Assembly: GCF_964340395.1 (NCBI RefSeq)
Contig: NC_135571.1
Coordinates: forward strand, 12,816,046 to 12,880,045
DNA: 64,000 nt
From: Glandiceps talaboti
Lineage: Eukaryota > Hemichordata > Enteropneusta > Spengelidae
Direction: 5' to 3'
Part shown: one piece after another, positions 12,661 to 25,859 of the stretch
How the letters are laid out: the number at the start of each line of letters is the position of its first letter
Numbering within the stretch: the first letter of the stretch is position 1
Translations under genes and position numbers: made by a program
Notes under the pieces: model-generated
What the model was told of the DNA's origin: nothing
Database searches by the model: none
Seen by the model: only the letters and a program-made list of their open reading frames with translations

Positions 12661-13290
12661 CAACAAGATACAAATCAATGTACACATGTACATGTACATG
12701 CAAGTAACCAAGAACATTGTAGGATTTCAGAGTGTCCTAATCTTAGATCACTATCATGCACTTCCGCCAAAATTTTTTTGCACATTATTGAACCTATAGT
12801 ATCAGTATACTGTAAAGTGTTATGCAGAGATTGAAAATTTTAAAATATGATGTCGCTAAAATGTCTTCTGTACACAACAGTACTTTACAGTAGACTGTTT
12901 TAGTGACATTTTAGTGACACCATTCTTATTCATATTTTCAAATATTCACTCTCAGCAAGATATGTGCCCAAATGTCTTTTTAATAGTTAACTGTCTGCAG
13001 ATACTCTGATGCGCAATGGGTTCAAAATAAACTTTTGTTGGGGAAGTTAGATGTACATGCAACTCTTACTCGATTGTGTAGGTACCTCATAAGGTTTTCT
13101 ACCATGAGTTATTGAGCTACATATAAAACTTTGTTGTTTTTCATATTCCAGCCCCCCCCCCCCCCCCCCCCCCCCCGAAAGAGTTCATTTTTAACCCCAT
13201 AGTTTTATACTAGTATGTATCTGACAGAACCGATACTTCCCTACATCATACCCAGACTTTCTACGAAACTAAGCCACCTACCTACATGTA

Positions 13291-13741
13291 CAGGGCTCGA
13301 AATTAACTTTTTTAGTTGGTAGTCACTTTGACTACCACTTTTTAAAACTGGTAGTCAACAGGGAAGATTTGGTAGTCATTCTTTTTTTCAGCATTTAATA
13401 ATTTATGCATAAACAAAACATTAAGTAATAAACGTTCTGATAACACCTGAGTTTTTTTCATGAAATTAGTGACATTCATATTATGCAAACATTTGACCTG
13501 TCCTAAAATAATACATGTAATATCATACTAGTATCATAGTAAGTAAATATCATATAAATGATTATTGTGTGTACCAAGCTGTTATTTTGCAATGTCCACT
13601 TGGAAACCTCAAACTGACAGTGACACATATTTTGGCATAACACGTACATAATAAATATACACATATTTTACATTCATTCAGTCACACACACATATATACA
13701 TGTACAAACACCCCAACCCCCCCCCCCCACCCACCCACCCA

Positions 13742-13793
<52 letters not shown>

Positions 13794-14794
13794 AAACAGT
13801 TACTGGCCTCAAACATATATACAGGACGTGACTGAGAGATTGACAGAAATAAACTTCAAACACTAACTAAATCGCTAGTCACACAACGAAATTACGTACT
13901 TTCCATGTTGTAGTTTATTTCACTGAATCAATAACGGTGTGAGGTGTAGAGTTACATGTAATGATTAGTGGCTCATTCCATTTCAGGTGTGTGGGTTGCT
14001 TGTCAAACATATAACACAAATGGTCTCAAATCTGAGCATTTATGCTATTTATTATTATTTACTTTGTAAAAGATAAAACGTCATACGATAAAAAATACAC
14101 ACGGTTACCATCCATTTCAGTTTCCCTTAAATTAAAAAATAACATGCTATGACCCAACCCTAGAGAGAAATGGTATGTGCCAAGGCACTTCCCTCAAATC
14201 TTATCTGTTACTATCTATAAACACAGGAAGTCATTCTGATTGTGTCTAGGATTTGTCTCCTCTGCTAAGGGCTTCGATAAACGACATAAATTTTCATCCT
14301 TCCACTAAAGTGAGGTATCCTAGTATTGAATGACTAGTTGTAAAATACTATTACATTCGCGATTAGTGGTGGGAGAATGATTTTATTCCGTATATTTTCC
14401 TAAGTTTTGTATCATTTTGATCGCAACTGTGTGACATGGAAAAGACAATGAAACAGTCATGAAATCAATAGAGTGTTGCGTTTGAGTAGACGTTATGGCG
14501 TTTGTAACATCACATATAAGCTACATGTATTTTGTTTATTTTACCAAGCCACTGTTATTGACTACAAAGTAAGCAATATCAAACATGCCAGCCATATCTA
14601 ATCACACGTAGCTTTAGAGACCAGTGCTCATGCTACATTGCCAACTTGTCAGCAGGCCTTCCATGCATACGGTGGGTTGGCGTCCCTAGGATTTTCGTGG
14701 TAGTCAAGGATGACTACCAGTTTTCGAACTTGGTAGTCATTTTGGAAAAACTGGTAGTCAATTGACGCGAGACTACCGCTAATTTCGAGCCCTG
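13291..14794. mobile_element. 1.5-kb non-autonomous hAT-like element, perfect 15-bp TIRs
   Basis: CAGGGCTCGAAATTA at the left is the exact inverse of TAATTTCGAGCCCTG at the right. ATGTA flanks both ends. Both subterminal regions carry repeated GGTAGTCA/TGACTACC words, candidate transposase-binding sites. The interior holds a (CA)n/(C)n tract (13,716-13,792) and no transposase ORF. Confidence 0.85.
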
Positions 14795-15059
14795 ATGTAC
14801 AATGTACATTGTACTACTGAAACAAATTAACCATGCATTTTGCAAAAGTTTGAAGTCAGAAGATGGAAATCTAGTGAGCTTGCAACTGTACAAAGCTGTA
14901 CCTGTATGCCACTCATTCACCTGCATATCTTACAGTTGTTGACAGCATTGCATCATGGGATTGTTTAGACTTGACCTACTTGTGGCACCTGTAGCCAATT
15001 AAGTGTTTTATTAATTACTGCTAGAAATACTATACTTTATTGCTTCACTAGTTTTATTA

Positions 15060-15620
15060 ACCATTCTGACGACAGCTTGGCTCCAATATCATACTGTACT
15101 GAATACTGTACATGTATATGGCAGCTTGGCTCCAGATATCATACTGTACTGAATACTGTACATGTATATGGCAGCTTGGCTCCAATATCATACTGTACTG
15201 AATACTGTACACTGTATATGGCAGCTTGGCTCCAATATCATACTGTACTGAATACTGTACATGTATATGGCAGCTTGGCTCCAATATCATACTGTACTGA
15301 ATACTGTACATGTATATGGCAGCTTGGCTCCAATATCATACTGTACTGAATACTGTACATGTATATGGCAGCTTGGCTCCAATATCATACTGTACTGAAT
15401 ACTGTACATGTATATGGCAGCTTGGCTCCAATATCATACTGTACTGAATACTGTACATGTATATGGCAGCTTGGCTCCAATATCATACTGTACTGAATAC
15501 TGTACATGTATATGGCAGCTTGGCTCCAATATCATAGTGTACTGAATACTGTATATGTATATGACAGCTTGGCTCCAATATCATAGTGTACTGTACACTG
15601 TATATGGCAAGCTTGGCTCC
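15060..15620. repeat. 49-bp minisatellite, ~11 units
   Basis: Unit core GGCAGCTTGGCTCCAATATC followed by ATACTGTACTGAATACTGTA. Highly uniform with a degraded right edge. Confidence 0.95.
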
Positions 15621-15889
15621 AACACTACAAATGTATGTACTACATGAGTGTATAGTATACCGTAGACTATACACTGTATACACAAGTATGTACTTTCCAT
15701 ATGGTACAACTATACTGACCATGAAAACAAATAAATGTACAGTTCAAATTAAATGTGTTTACTGAGAACTGAACACCTGCAACAGACAGATACAAATGTA
15801 GATGTCAATTCAATACAATACAGGGTGTACAATATTACAAATAAGTCATTATATCTGACAGTACAACTGTTTTAAAACGTGTTCCAGTT

Positions 15890-16340
15890 ACAGCTACATA
15901 TAGTCTGTAAGTACGTACGCCGTGACGGGGTGTCCTCACACATCACGAGGAGGCCAGTGAGGGCGCAACGACACGCCATATCTTACAATCTAAGTTGCAG
16001 CTAGTCTGTATGGACGTACGCTGTGATGGGGCGCCCTCACACATCGGTCAACCCCTCTGAGGAGGCAAGTGAGGGCGGAACGATGACATATTTTACAGTC
16101 TAGATTGTAGCTAGTCTGTTTGGACGTACCCTGTGATGGGGCGCCCTCACACATCGGTCAATCCCTCCGAGGAAGCCGGAACAATACGACATACATTTGT
16201 ATCTTACAGTCTAAGTTGCAGCTAGTCTGCAAGGACGTATGCTGTGACAGAGCGCCCTCACACATCGGTCAACCCCTCCGAGGAGGCCAGTGAGGGCGGA
16301 ATGACATGAAATATTTTACAATTTAAGTTGCAGCTATTGC
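15890..16340. mobile_element. Four family C palindromic MITE copies in tandem
   Basis: Each has a GGACGTACGCTGTGATGGGG-like arm, GCGCCCTCACACATCGGTCA, then GAGGAGGCCAGTGAGGGCG and TTACAGTCTAAGTTGCAGCT. Period about 110 bp. Confidence 0.75.
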
Positions 16341-16469
16341 AGCTTTACAAGGACATATTTTATTTATAGCAGAATAAACATCTACATGTATACCATCTTT
16401 GTAGAACAGATACATGTATATATTTTTTTTATATTTTTTTTTATTTATCAGATAACCAATAGGAGCTAG

Positions 16470-16600
16470 TCCCATTTATACGCTCCTTTAGTTCAGTGTT
16501 AGTGCAGGAGGTAACTGGAGTACCCAGGGACAAACCTGCGTTGTACAGTAGTTTCAAACTGAATGACACCACCCGGCCACTGACAACCATGGGCCAGGCC
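16470..16600. repeat. Dispersed repeat shared with 31,180-31,345
   Basis: Shared words include GTTCAGTGTTAGTGCAGGAG, AACTGGAGTA and TCAAACTGAATGACAC. Probably a SINE-like fragment. The class is uncertain. Confidence 0.5.
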
Positions 16601-16994
16601 ATACATGTATGGAACCCCATGTCGTAATTAAATATGTAAATATGTAAATATGTAATACAAAAAATAAATTGTAAGATTCAAAGAAAGAAAATTACAAAAA
16701 CACCTCAACAAAATCAAGGATTCCACAAAAGTATAAACCATTTATAACAGGAATGTACATGTATACCATTATAGCAGCACATAAATAGAGGCCAGGTCAT
16801 ATATGTATGCAACCCCATGTTGCAATGAGAAATGTAATACAGAAATTTGAAATGAAGATTGGTAATTTGATAGGAGTCTTTAGCTTTGGATGAGATGCAC
16901 TGTGAAATGAAATAGTCAATAGACAGTTCTTTTTATGTTTCTCACACTTCATATTGTAATGTATACAACTGGCCTCAAAACATAATACATTGTA

Positions 16995-17190
16995 TGGGAA
17001 GTAAAGATGGCACAACGATGCAAAGAATTGAAATGACACAGTATAGGAACTTGCAAACCCGCCATCTTGAATATCCTGAATGTTGCATCATGGGAAGTAT
17101 GATGGCACAACGATGCAAAGAATTGAAATGACACAATATAGGAACTTGCAAACCCGCCATCTTGAATGTCCTGAATGTTGCATCATGGGA
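16995..17190. repeat. ~96-bp tandem duplication
   Basis: Two copies of a unit with GATGGCACAACGATGCAAAG and GGAACTTGCAAACCCGCCAT. Confidence 0.85.
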
Positions 17191-17395
17191 AATATGATAA
17201 AATATGAATCACTCAGTATTGTACACAATCTTGTTACATTGTTTGTAAACACAATAATCTAGTCATGGTTACCCTGACCATTGTGGGAGGTTTATTCTAT
17301 TGATAGCGCCAGATTAGGTATTACGATAACTATAGATAATCCCATAGTCCTTTGTGACTGAGCATGCTCAGTCTGGATTGCAAGTTCTATATAGT
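17125..17395. repeat. ~260-bp dispersed repeat, copy 1 (pair of 46,648-46,895)
   Basis: Shared stretches include AACTTGCAAACCCGCCAT, TTACCCTGACCATTGTGGGA and GCATGCTCAGTCTGGATTGC. Same strand, roughly 85-90 percent alike by eye. Confidence 0.8.
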
Positions 17396-17429
17396 TTTAA
17401 ACTAATCATAAGGAGCATACAATGTAGGT

Positions 17430-17835
17430 AATAATATACACATCATGTACATGTAAAGGTAAAGTTTCTACATATACAATGTATGGGAGTTGTTTTTCAA
17501 TAGTTTTCAACTCTGACATCAATTGACTGATATAGATGGGAAGTACATGAGTACAGCTGTGATATCGGGAACATACAATGTATATATATGTAATAATATA
17601 TACATCATGTACAGGTAATGTTTCTACATGTACATAGTATCAGAGAGTTGTTTTTCAATAGTTTTCAACCTATCAATCCACTGATATAGATAGGAAGTAC
17701 ATGAGTACACCGTACAGGTAATGTTTCTACATGTACATAGTACCAGGGAGTTGTTTTTCAATAGATTTCAACTCTGACATCAATCGACTGATATAGATGG
17801 GAAGTACATGAGTACAGCTGTGATACAGGAATGAT
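17430..17835. repeat. ~125-bp tandem repeat, ~3 units
   Basis: Units share GAGTTGTTTTTCAATAGTTT and GACTGATATAGATGGGAAGT. Confidence 0.8.
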
Positions 17836-18837
17836 CCTAGACCCCAGTGCAGCCTCTATTGCATGATGTATGGGTTAAAACTGAAGTATTAATTGAAGAT
17901 TTGGGAGTATTTCATGATTTACATTGTAGTTTATGGCTTCTATTAAACACAAGAACTCATACATGTATGATTCATCTCTACTGTAACAACCTTTATCTGA
18001 TCAATCACCATGCCAACAAAATAGTATGGAAATCAATATAATACAGCTCGTCAAAGAAATATGTTGCCATGACAATCTAATAATTAATAATCATCAAATG
18101 TGTTTTCATAATAATATTACAATACCTACATGGTTAGTATATAAAGATGGATGGTACTTTATGTCCTACTGTTACATGCAAAGAGAAAATTAAATACATT
18201 CCTAGTATAGGTTTTAAATATAGGGGTACGGCCGTAGGGACAGGACAGTATTTTTCGACGTTAACACATACTTCAAGATTCATGTCAATTGTGTGAAATT
18301 ATGTAGCCACACTGTTATTTTTATAGCGTCAATAAAGAAGTATTCATAGTATCTATCTTGCAAACCTCCTTTCCTAACATTTGAAAGGATACTGTGAGAT
18401 CTAATGATGTTTATTTGTCAGGCATAAAGAGAATATCACCAGTGACTGTGATATATGTATTTGAGTTTGACCTTAATGTACCCTTTCACCTTTGTTCAAA
18501 TTTATGAGCTCTGGTTGGTTTCAATTTCAATAGACAACATTTTCAGTAATTGCTTTGAGCAGGTTTACCACCCATGGAGGTTTCTAACTCAACTACATGT
18601 ATATTTAACTCAACACACAATGTTTGATGGTTCTACTGTGCAGAGTATGAATCTTTTAAAACATGCTTGATTATGGAGAGGGGGAAGGGTTCCCCTTCAT
18701 TTTTGGACAGGGTGTGTGGCCCAAGTTATGAATATCTACCTATATATATGTTTATTTCGAAAGTGAAAGTGAAACTCTACCCACACATATTGTTGAATAC
18801 TTTGAATAGTTTAACATAAAGCCAAAAAAAAATAATC

Positions 18838-18935
18838 ATGTGTTTCCGATAACATGGCCTCAGAAAATAGGGCAGGTAGGTTGGGATTTAATATATTTTG
18901 TCTTTTTAATTGTTTTTATTTTTGAATAAACTTCA
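18838..18935. mobile_element. Fragment of the TTGTGTGTATCC element
   Basis: Matches the left part of 45,215-45,493 (ATGGCCTC[A/G]GAAAATA, GGCAGGTAGGT[T/C]GGGATTT). Confidence 0.5.
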
Positions 18936-18964
18936 ACTAGTGAAATACCTAGTGTAATACCTAT

Positions 18965-19192
18965 ATGGTATTGTTACAATTTACACCTCCACTTACGGTA
19001 CATGTATAGTCAAAGTCGTTAATCTAGAAGTCCTGAGATGCATGAGATGAAATTCAAAATTCATCCACAGCCACCCACACAGTCATTAACATCATGTCTT
19101 TGTTAATCAATCACAAAATTCTAACCCATAACACAGTCCCTCATAAAGTCAGTGTTTATTGGGGCTGTTATGTAATGTCCAAATATGGTATA
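18965..19192. repeat. ~230-bp dispersed element, copy 1 (inverted copy at 55,570-55,795)
   Basis: Contains AAGTCCTGAGATGCATGAGA and CACAGTCCCTCATAAAGT, present inverted at the second site. It may be an internal part of the MULE-like family next to it. Confidence 0.75.
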
Positions 19193-19291
19193 TTTGTCAG
19201 CTCAGGATGCTACTTATACACTGTTTATGTCACTATAGCAGTTGGGGTTCACTGATTGGATGAACAACTTTCTGTGCTGATTGAGGAACTT

Positions 19292-19674
19292 TAGTCTGGT
19301 TCCAATACGGCCATGTTACGATTTACACTATGTTATTTTCACACATTATGTCTAGTCAAAGTCGTTACGCTAGCACAGATATCTGTGCTACCCCAACAGC
19401 GTTCATGTAAACATGATGACATTACCGTGTCTCCATGTGATTTTAGTTTAGTACAGTTGTACTAATTGAATATTAATGAGCAATTGTCTGAAGGAAGTAA
19501 ATCAATTACAACTGTCTGTCAATTTGTGATGGATTACTACTGACATGCTCCATTTACCCATTGCCCAGCATGGGGTTTAGTCAGATTAACGGTAAAATGT
19601 TCAACTTTGACTAGACGTAATGTGTGAAGATAACGTAGTGTAAATCGTAACACGGTCGTATTGGAACTAGACTA
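19292..19674. mobile_element. 383-bp Mutator-like MITE with ~70-bp TIRs and 9-bp target duplication
   Basis: The left TIR begins TAGTCTGGTTCCAATACGGC. The right end inverts it (GTATTGGAACTAGACTA) and the match continues for about 70 bp. GAGGAACTT flanks both sides exactly (19,283-19,291 and 19,675-19,683). Confidence 0.88.
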
Positions 19675-19711
19675 GAGGAACTTTGACCAGACTAGTTTAG
19701 TTAGAGACTGT

Positions 19712-19810
19712 GTTAGCATTAGTCTGTAAGGTACGCTGTGACGGGGCACCCTCACACATCAATCAACCCCTCCCATGCCGGTGAGGGCAGAACATCTTAC
19801 AGTATACGTT
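19712..19810. mobile_element. Family C palindromic MITE
   Basis: GGTACGCTGTGACGGGGC, CCCTCACACATC, GTGAGGGCAGAACATCTTAC. Confidence 0.65.
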
Positions 19811-20476
19811 AGCATCCAGACTATATGAAATACAAGGTGTGGTAGGGGAAAGGTGTGATCAAAATCTCCATAGGACTGGCTTCTAAGCTAAGGGTATATA
19901 TTAGTATACACTATTGACTGGTGATAACCGATATGCTATATCCACTTGTCCTTGGATATTGGAGAAGTTTGTCCCAATGAAATTAGGTCAAGTAATAATG
20001 CACAGAGTGGACTCTATATATAATATATATATAATTTATATATATAGTAACTGTATTTACCAGATATCTTCCTAGTCTGGATGGCATCATGGTTTCTAAC
20101 TAAACCTCGTAACAATACCGTATAGGGACTAGACTAACATGTTCCGTCTATACATTTTTTGTACTCATTCTATTGAACATTTGACTGATGCATTTTTTTG
20201 GTAGTTGACTTCTGATCAGCTCTTAGCCTTCTTAGCTGTGTATACATGTAACCTTTGTACTAACAGCTACTCTACAATGTATATAGGTTATGTGTAAAAT
20301 GCAACATGACTTTTATCTCGATTTAGATCAGTGAGTTGGTAAGCATGTTACTATACACTGCAATGTAAGTAAATTCTAACACATAGTTCCTCTAGACTTC
20401 TGGCTGGCTTGAAAATGTTGTACACCATGACATCAATTTACACATAGTATGTTGTGTCAATTATAGTCTAGATACT

Positions 20477-20851
20477 CAGTGTTGCAGCCAGAGGGTTTTT
20501 TTTGGGTCATTTGACACAAATTTTTTGGACCTGACCCACAATTTTGGAAGTGATGGGTCATAGATGTCCCACACTAAAATTGTATGCAAATATGTTTAAC
20601 AACATGACCACCCCTATAGAAACAGCCACATGATCGTGTATATTGCATAGATAACAACAGGGTTGGATAGGCAACTGCAAATATCTAGCATGGATACTCT
20701 TATGGGTAAATATTTTTAAAGGCTGTACAGTTGTGCTACAATGCCATTCGCACTTTTTTTATGATATCCCCCCAAAATTGATAATGACCCAGAAAAATGA
20801 AAGTCTCGGGACACTATGTCCCACTCTTTTAAAACGCTGGCTGCAACACTG
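20477..20851. mobile_element. 375-bp hAT-like MITE, perfect 15-bp TIRs, 6-bp target duplication
   Basis: CAGTGTTGCAGCCAG at the left is the exact inverse of CTGGCTGCAACACTG at the right. GATACT is duplicated on both sides. It has no ORF of note. Confidence 0.88.
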
Positions 20852-20859
20852 GATACTAC

Positions 20860-21350
20860 CCATCATCTGTTTACCACCATAATGAGAGATCTTAAGATTT
20901 GATGGCATGATAGCACTACAAACAAGACTAATTAATTAGGTAACATCTTGCAAGTTTCTGAAATACACCCCCCCCCCCTCCCCAACACTTTCCTCAGATA
21001 CCCAAACAAAAATGCAATCATTACATATAATGATATATGGTAAAACTATGCAGGAGGAAGTTGATAAATTTCCCTTTTTTTGTTACCATGGTTCCCTAAA
21101 CATAAGCAAACATATATTGTATATTCAAAGGGTGTGGTTCATCTTGATAGTGGCCAAGTTCAACAACTACAAAGACAATTAATGATTGATGAGATGACAA
21201 ACAATCTGCAAATAGTGCATAGGTCAGTATCATTTACAATATCTATATTTAGAATCATGGTGCTTTGTACATCTGAATGAGCACTGATTTTATATATATG
21301 CAGCTATTTACCATACCACATGGGATTCTGTGGAATTCTGTGTCATGTAT
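20860..21350. other. No gene seen
   Basis: AT-rich unique sequence with a short poly-C at 20,970-20,977. Confidence 0.5.
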
Positions 21351-21357
21351 GCTGCTG

Positions 21358-21408
<51 letters not shown>

Positions 21409-21664
21409 CATTAAATGCATGCATGTATGTATGTATGTATGTATGTATGTATGTATGTATGTATGTATGTATGTATGTATGTATGTATGTATGTATGTAT
21501 GTATGTATGTATGTATGTATGTATGTATACATATGTATGTATGTACAAATGTATGTATGTATGTATGTATGTATGTATGTATGTATGTATGTATGTATGT
21601 ATGTATGTATGTATGTATGTATGTATGTATGTATGTATGTATGTATGTATGTATGTATGTATGA
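21358..21664. repeat. Compound (TG)n / (TATG)n microsatellite
   Basis: TG tract to 21,394, then TATG to 21,664 with few interruptions. Confidence 0.98.
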
Positions 21665-22324
21665 CATCTCCTGTTTGTGTGTTCGTAGTTTGTGTGATTC
21701 CTGGTGATGAATTGCAATAGCATAATAAATGTGTAAAATGGTTGTCATTGTACGTACAATAACAACCATTTTTACATATTTTTTATCTCTTTGCAATCAT
21801 GTATTAAGTGACAAACAAGGACTTGGCATATGTTGTTTCACATTGATTTTTAAGTAGGAACTTGGAAGCCATGATTAAATTATTTTGTAAATTAAAAATC
21901 CAAAATAAATACCTAATCCTCATCCATATGACCACTTTAACTGAAAATACACACATATAATTACATATCATAATTTACAAACTGTATCTAGAGTGGAAAT
22001 TTTAGAGATCAAAATTTGTATTCAGGATGTCTGTAGCAGTCACCATACGGTGATGTACATGTGTGCATATTATGTCCTTGACTGTCTGCTCTGTTGGATC
22101 ATGGATCTATTATCTCAATAATAGCTCAATGGTTGTATAGAATAGTTTACATGTGTGTATGTTATTATTGGTTACAAATTATGTGGGACTCTATGCCAGG
22201 GGTAATAGTCTAATTGGTCTGACCCACTTTCAACTTATCAATTTTTACTTGAGTTCTCAGTCATAACATGTATACATACATTGCAGTGTGTGTTAGTTTA
22301 TATAGGCAATGGTGACAGGGGGAC

Positions 22325-22986
22325 AGTGTGCCCTCTAATGGTAGCCAAATTTTGTTGCTGCGAGTCAAAATGATAAAAACTGGGATTTCTTGTGAGTCAC
22401 CACATAGTAATAAGAGATAAGGGAACACCAAATTTTGATGCATCACTAGAAATTGTGTGTTAGTGGCATGTCAAATTGGTTTAGAGGACACACTGGTCAC
22501 CTCATAGTAAGAGATGGGGGAATACCAAATTTTGGTGTGTCACTAGAAATTGTGTGCATAAGTGGTGCATCAAATTGGCTTAGAGGGCACACTGGTCACC
22601 ACATAGTAAGAGATAGGGGAATACCAAATTTTGGTGTGTCACTAGAAGTTGTGTGCATAAGTGGCACATCAAATTGGCTTAGAGGGTACACTGGTCACCA
22701 CAGACATAGTAAGAGACAGGGGAACACTAAATTTTGGTGCGTCACTAGAAATTGTGTGCATCAGTGGTGCATCAAATTGGCTTAGAGGGCACACTGGTCA
22801 CCACATAGTAAGAGATAGGGGAATACCAAATTTTGGTGTGTCACTAGAAGTTGTGTGCATAAGTGGCACATCAAATTGGCTTAGAGGGTACACTGGTCAC
22901 CACATAGTAAGAGATAGGGGAACACCAAATTTTGGTGCGTCACTAGAAATTGTGCGTCAGTGGCACATCAAATTGGCTTAGAGGAC
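22325..22986 (+). mobile_element. CAGTGTGCCCTCTAA element with six or more ~97-bp internal units (copy 2)
   Basis: A unique head (TTGCTGCGAGTCAAAATGAT) is followed by repeated units ending GGCTTAGAGGGCACACTGGT. The 10-bp ACAGGGGGAC occurs at both borders (22,315-22,324 and 22,987-22,996) and would be the target duplication. The CAGTG terminus resembles hAT elements. There is no transposase. Confidence 0.8.
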
Positions 22987-23668
22987 ACAGGGGGACTGGA
23001 TGTAATGGCATATGAAGTGACACCTTCCAAATTATAGTCTTTGGTGGACCAAGTTTGGAAGTGAACATTACAAGGTACAAGGTAATGGAATGTTATAGTC
23101 TGGAATCCATATATATTGCCATGTTATAAAATATAATGGAAATTATCATAGCATTATTACATAATGTTATAATATTGTCTGGAATGCATTCTGTCCTTTT
23201 CTACAATAAATGGGAGAAGTAATGATCTGGAATTAGTCCATGATCTGAAATTGTCTATGATCCCTGGGATGAATTAGTCTATTATCCGGAATTAGTCTGG
23301 CTTCTAGACTCATTATATGAGCTGATGGCTATAAACAGTCATTATGTATTTTGCATTGAGTGTTTATTGTTCAGTGCTGTACATGTATTACTTTGAAGGT
23401 AAAATCTATATGTACGATGTACATGTAGCTGTGTACCCTATGTTTTACAAGATAATGCTGGAATTCCGGAAACATACATTACCTATTTTTGTGCTTGCTT
23501 TTTCTTTTTTTTTCTCTTTTTTTTTTCAGTTTTTTTTTATTTATTTAGGACTGTACATGTATGTGCACTACTTTGGATGTAAGATCTACCCGTAATACTA
23601 CTACTACATCTATTATCATTGAGATACAAAGGACTTCCTACCTCAATGATCTATATGTACATACATAT

Positions 23669-23842
<174 letters not shown>

Positions 23843-24281
23843 GAATTCCCATGTTTTACATACAAGGTATTTCCCATGTATGTGAATTTCTGATTTAATC
23901 ACTTTTCAGAGAAATCATTTTAATTTACTAATTTTACCTGATGTGTATAAATTGTTTTTAGTATATTTTTTTAATGTCTCTTTTTAACTTATTGTGCAGC
24001 GCTTTTGAATATTTTGAAAAAGAGGAAGCACTTTAGAAATGAAATAAATATTAAAATGTTAAATGAATTGCTGGAAACAGTCATTAGTTATTTTACATTT
24101 GTTCAGGGTTATACATGTTCTACATTGTATGGTTTCCCAGACACATGTCTCTTACAAGTCCTTTTCTATCTGTTACAAATGGTTGACCATATTTGGTTCA
24201 CTGCACGTATACTACAGGTGTAATAACAATATTTACATAAATTATTAACAGGTGAGAAAGAGGCTATTAGAATAGCAAAAT

Positions 24282-24560
24282 AGACAGACCCCCTAAGGAA
24301 GACTTTTTTTGTAAATTAGAGACAACAGCAGGGAGTCCACTAAACTGCAAGAACAAATTTATTTACTAATATTTGAGAGAGTAAGGAGTGATTATTAATA
24401 TACAAATATGGAAAGACCCCCTAAGGAAGACTTTTTTCATAAATTAGAGACAACAGTCGGTAGTCCTCTAAACTGTAAGAACAAATTTATCTACTAATTT
24501 TTGAGAGAGTAGGGAGTGACTATTAATTCACAAGTATGGACAGACCCCCTAAGAAAATTG
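24282..24560. repeat. ~129-bp tandem repeat, 2.2 units
   Basis: Units start GACAGACCCCCTAAGGAAGA and contain TAAATTAGAGACAACAG. Confidence 0.88.
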
Positions 24561-25665
24561 TAATTCACTCCATACACATGTACTGTGCAGGTTATGATCA
24601 ATGAATGACAACACCTTGATTACTCATTGTTGACACAGACAGTGTATTCAGTATCAACCCACCTGTACTATGTTAGGTGTGACCAGGAAATGGAAGTCTG
24701 TCACCTTGCTTTAATCATAGAATGAAAACAGATCATAGGAAACTAAGTCACAATGGTTTATTTTACTAAACTAACACATCACTTAGATTGAATTCAACTA
24801 GTGGAAAATCGGAATAATAGAATTTGGTTCAGAAAACATTTGTCTTGCAGAGCTACAGAAAAATTGGTCCGGCATAAAAGAGTGATCCCATGTAATCCTT
24901 GTGGCTCCGCCAATAAAATAGAACTAATGTGATGACCTGGGACTGAAACATTACCCTTTAATAGCTATCTGAGTCAACATCACATGATATTAAATATGTA
25001 CAGAGAGAATTAAAAATTAGGATTATAGCGTTTTAAAAATATATTGCTACCCAATATTTATATCACTATGTTATTTGATATCATAAATAAATTGTTAGTG
25101 AGAATTCTATCAGTTCTTAGCTATGATTACTAAACCTTGTAAAGGTTACTTAGTTAATAGGTGGCTTAAATTCAAACAGGAATATTTTAATATCAATTAC
25201 AGACTTACTATGTGAAATGTAAATAACCACAAAAACAACCAAGTTACAGATTCACTGGGGTTCCAATGTCATTTTTCCTGGGTTCCCTACCAGTGTTTTT
25301 GCTAAGGGTGGTACATGTATGTAGGTAAAATATACCGGGGTTCCCATGTCATTTTGTCTGAGTTCCCAAACAAAATTACTATAGACTCTATGGGAAAACA
25401 CTGCCATTTTTTTTTTACCCCTTTCTCCCTTTCTGTTACCGGGTTCCACCAACCTTAGCAAAAACACTGCACAGGTATCCCTGTATCATACAAAACATAA
25501 GCAACCCTGCTTCAGACACGCAATGATAATTTGGAAAATTTGACAGCTTACATTTTAAAATTTATTGAGTGTTTTTTGCAGTTGGGGCATGTCAATTTGA
25601 AATGTATATATCATACAATTATCTCTTCCATATCCCTTTGATGTACAACATTACCATATATACAC

Positions 25666-25850
<185 letters not shown>

Positions 25851-25859
25851 TGACTGGGA

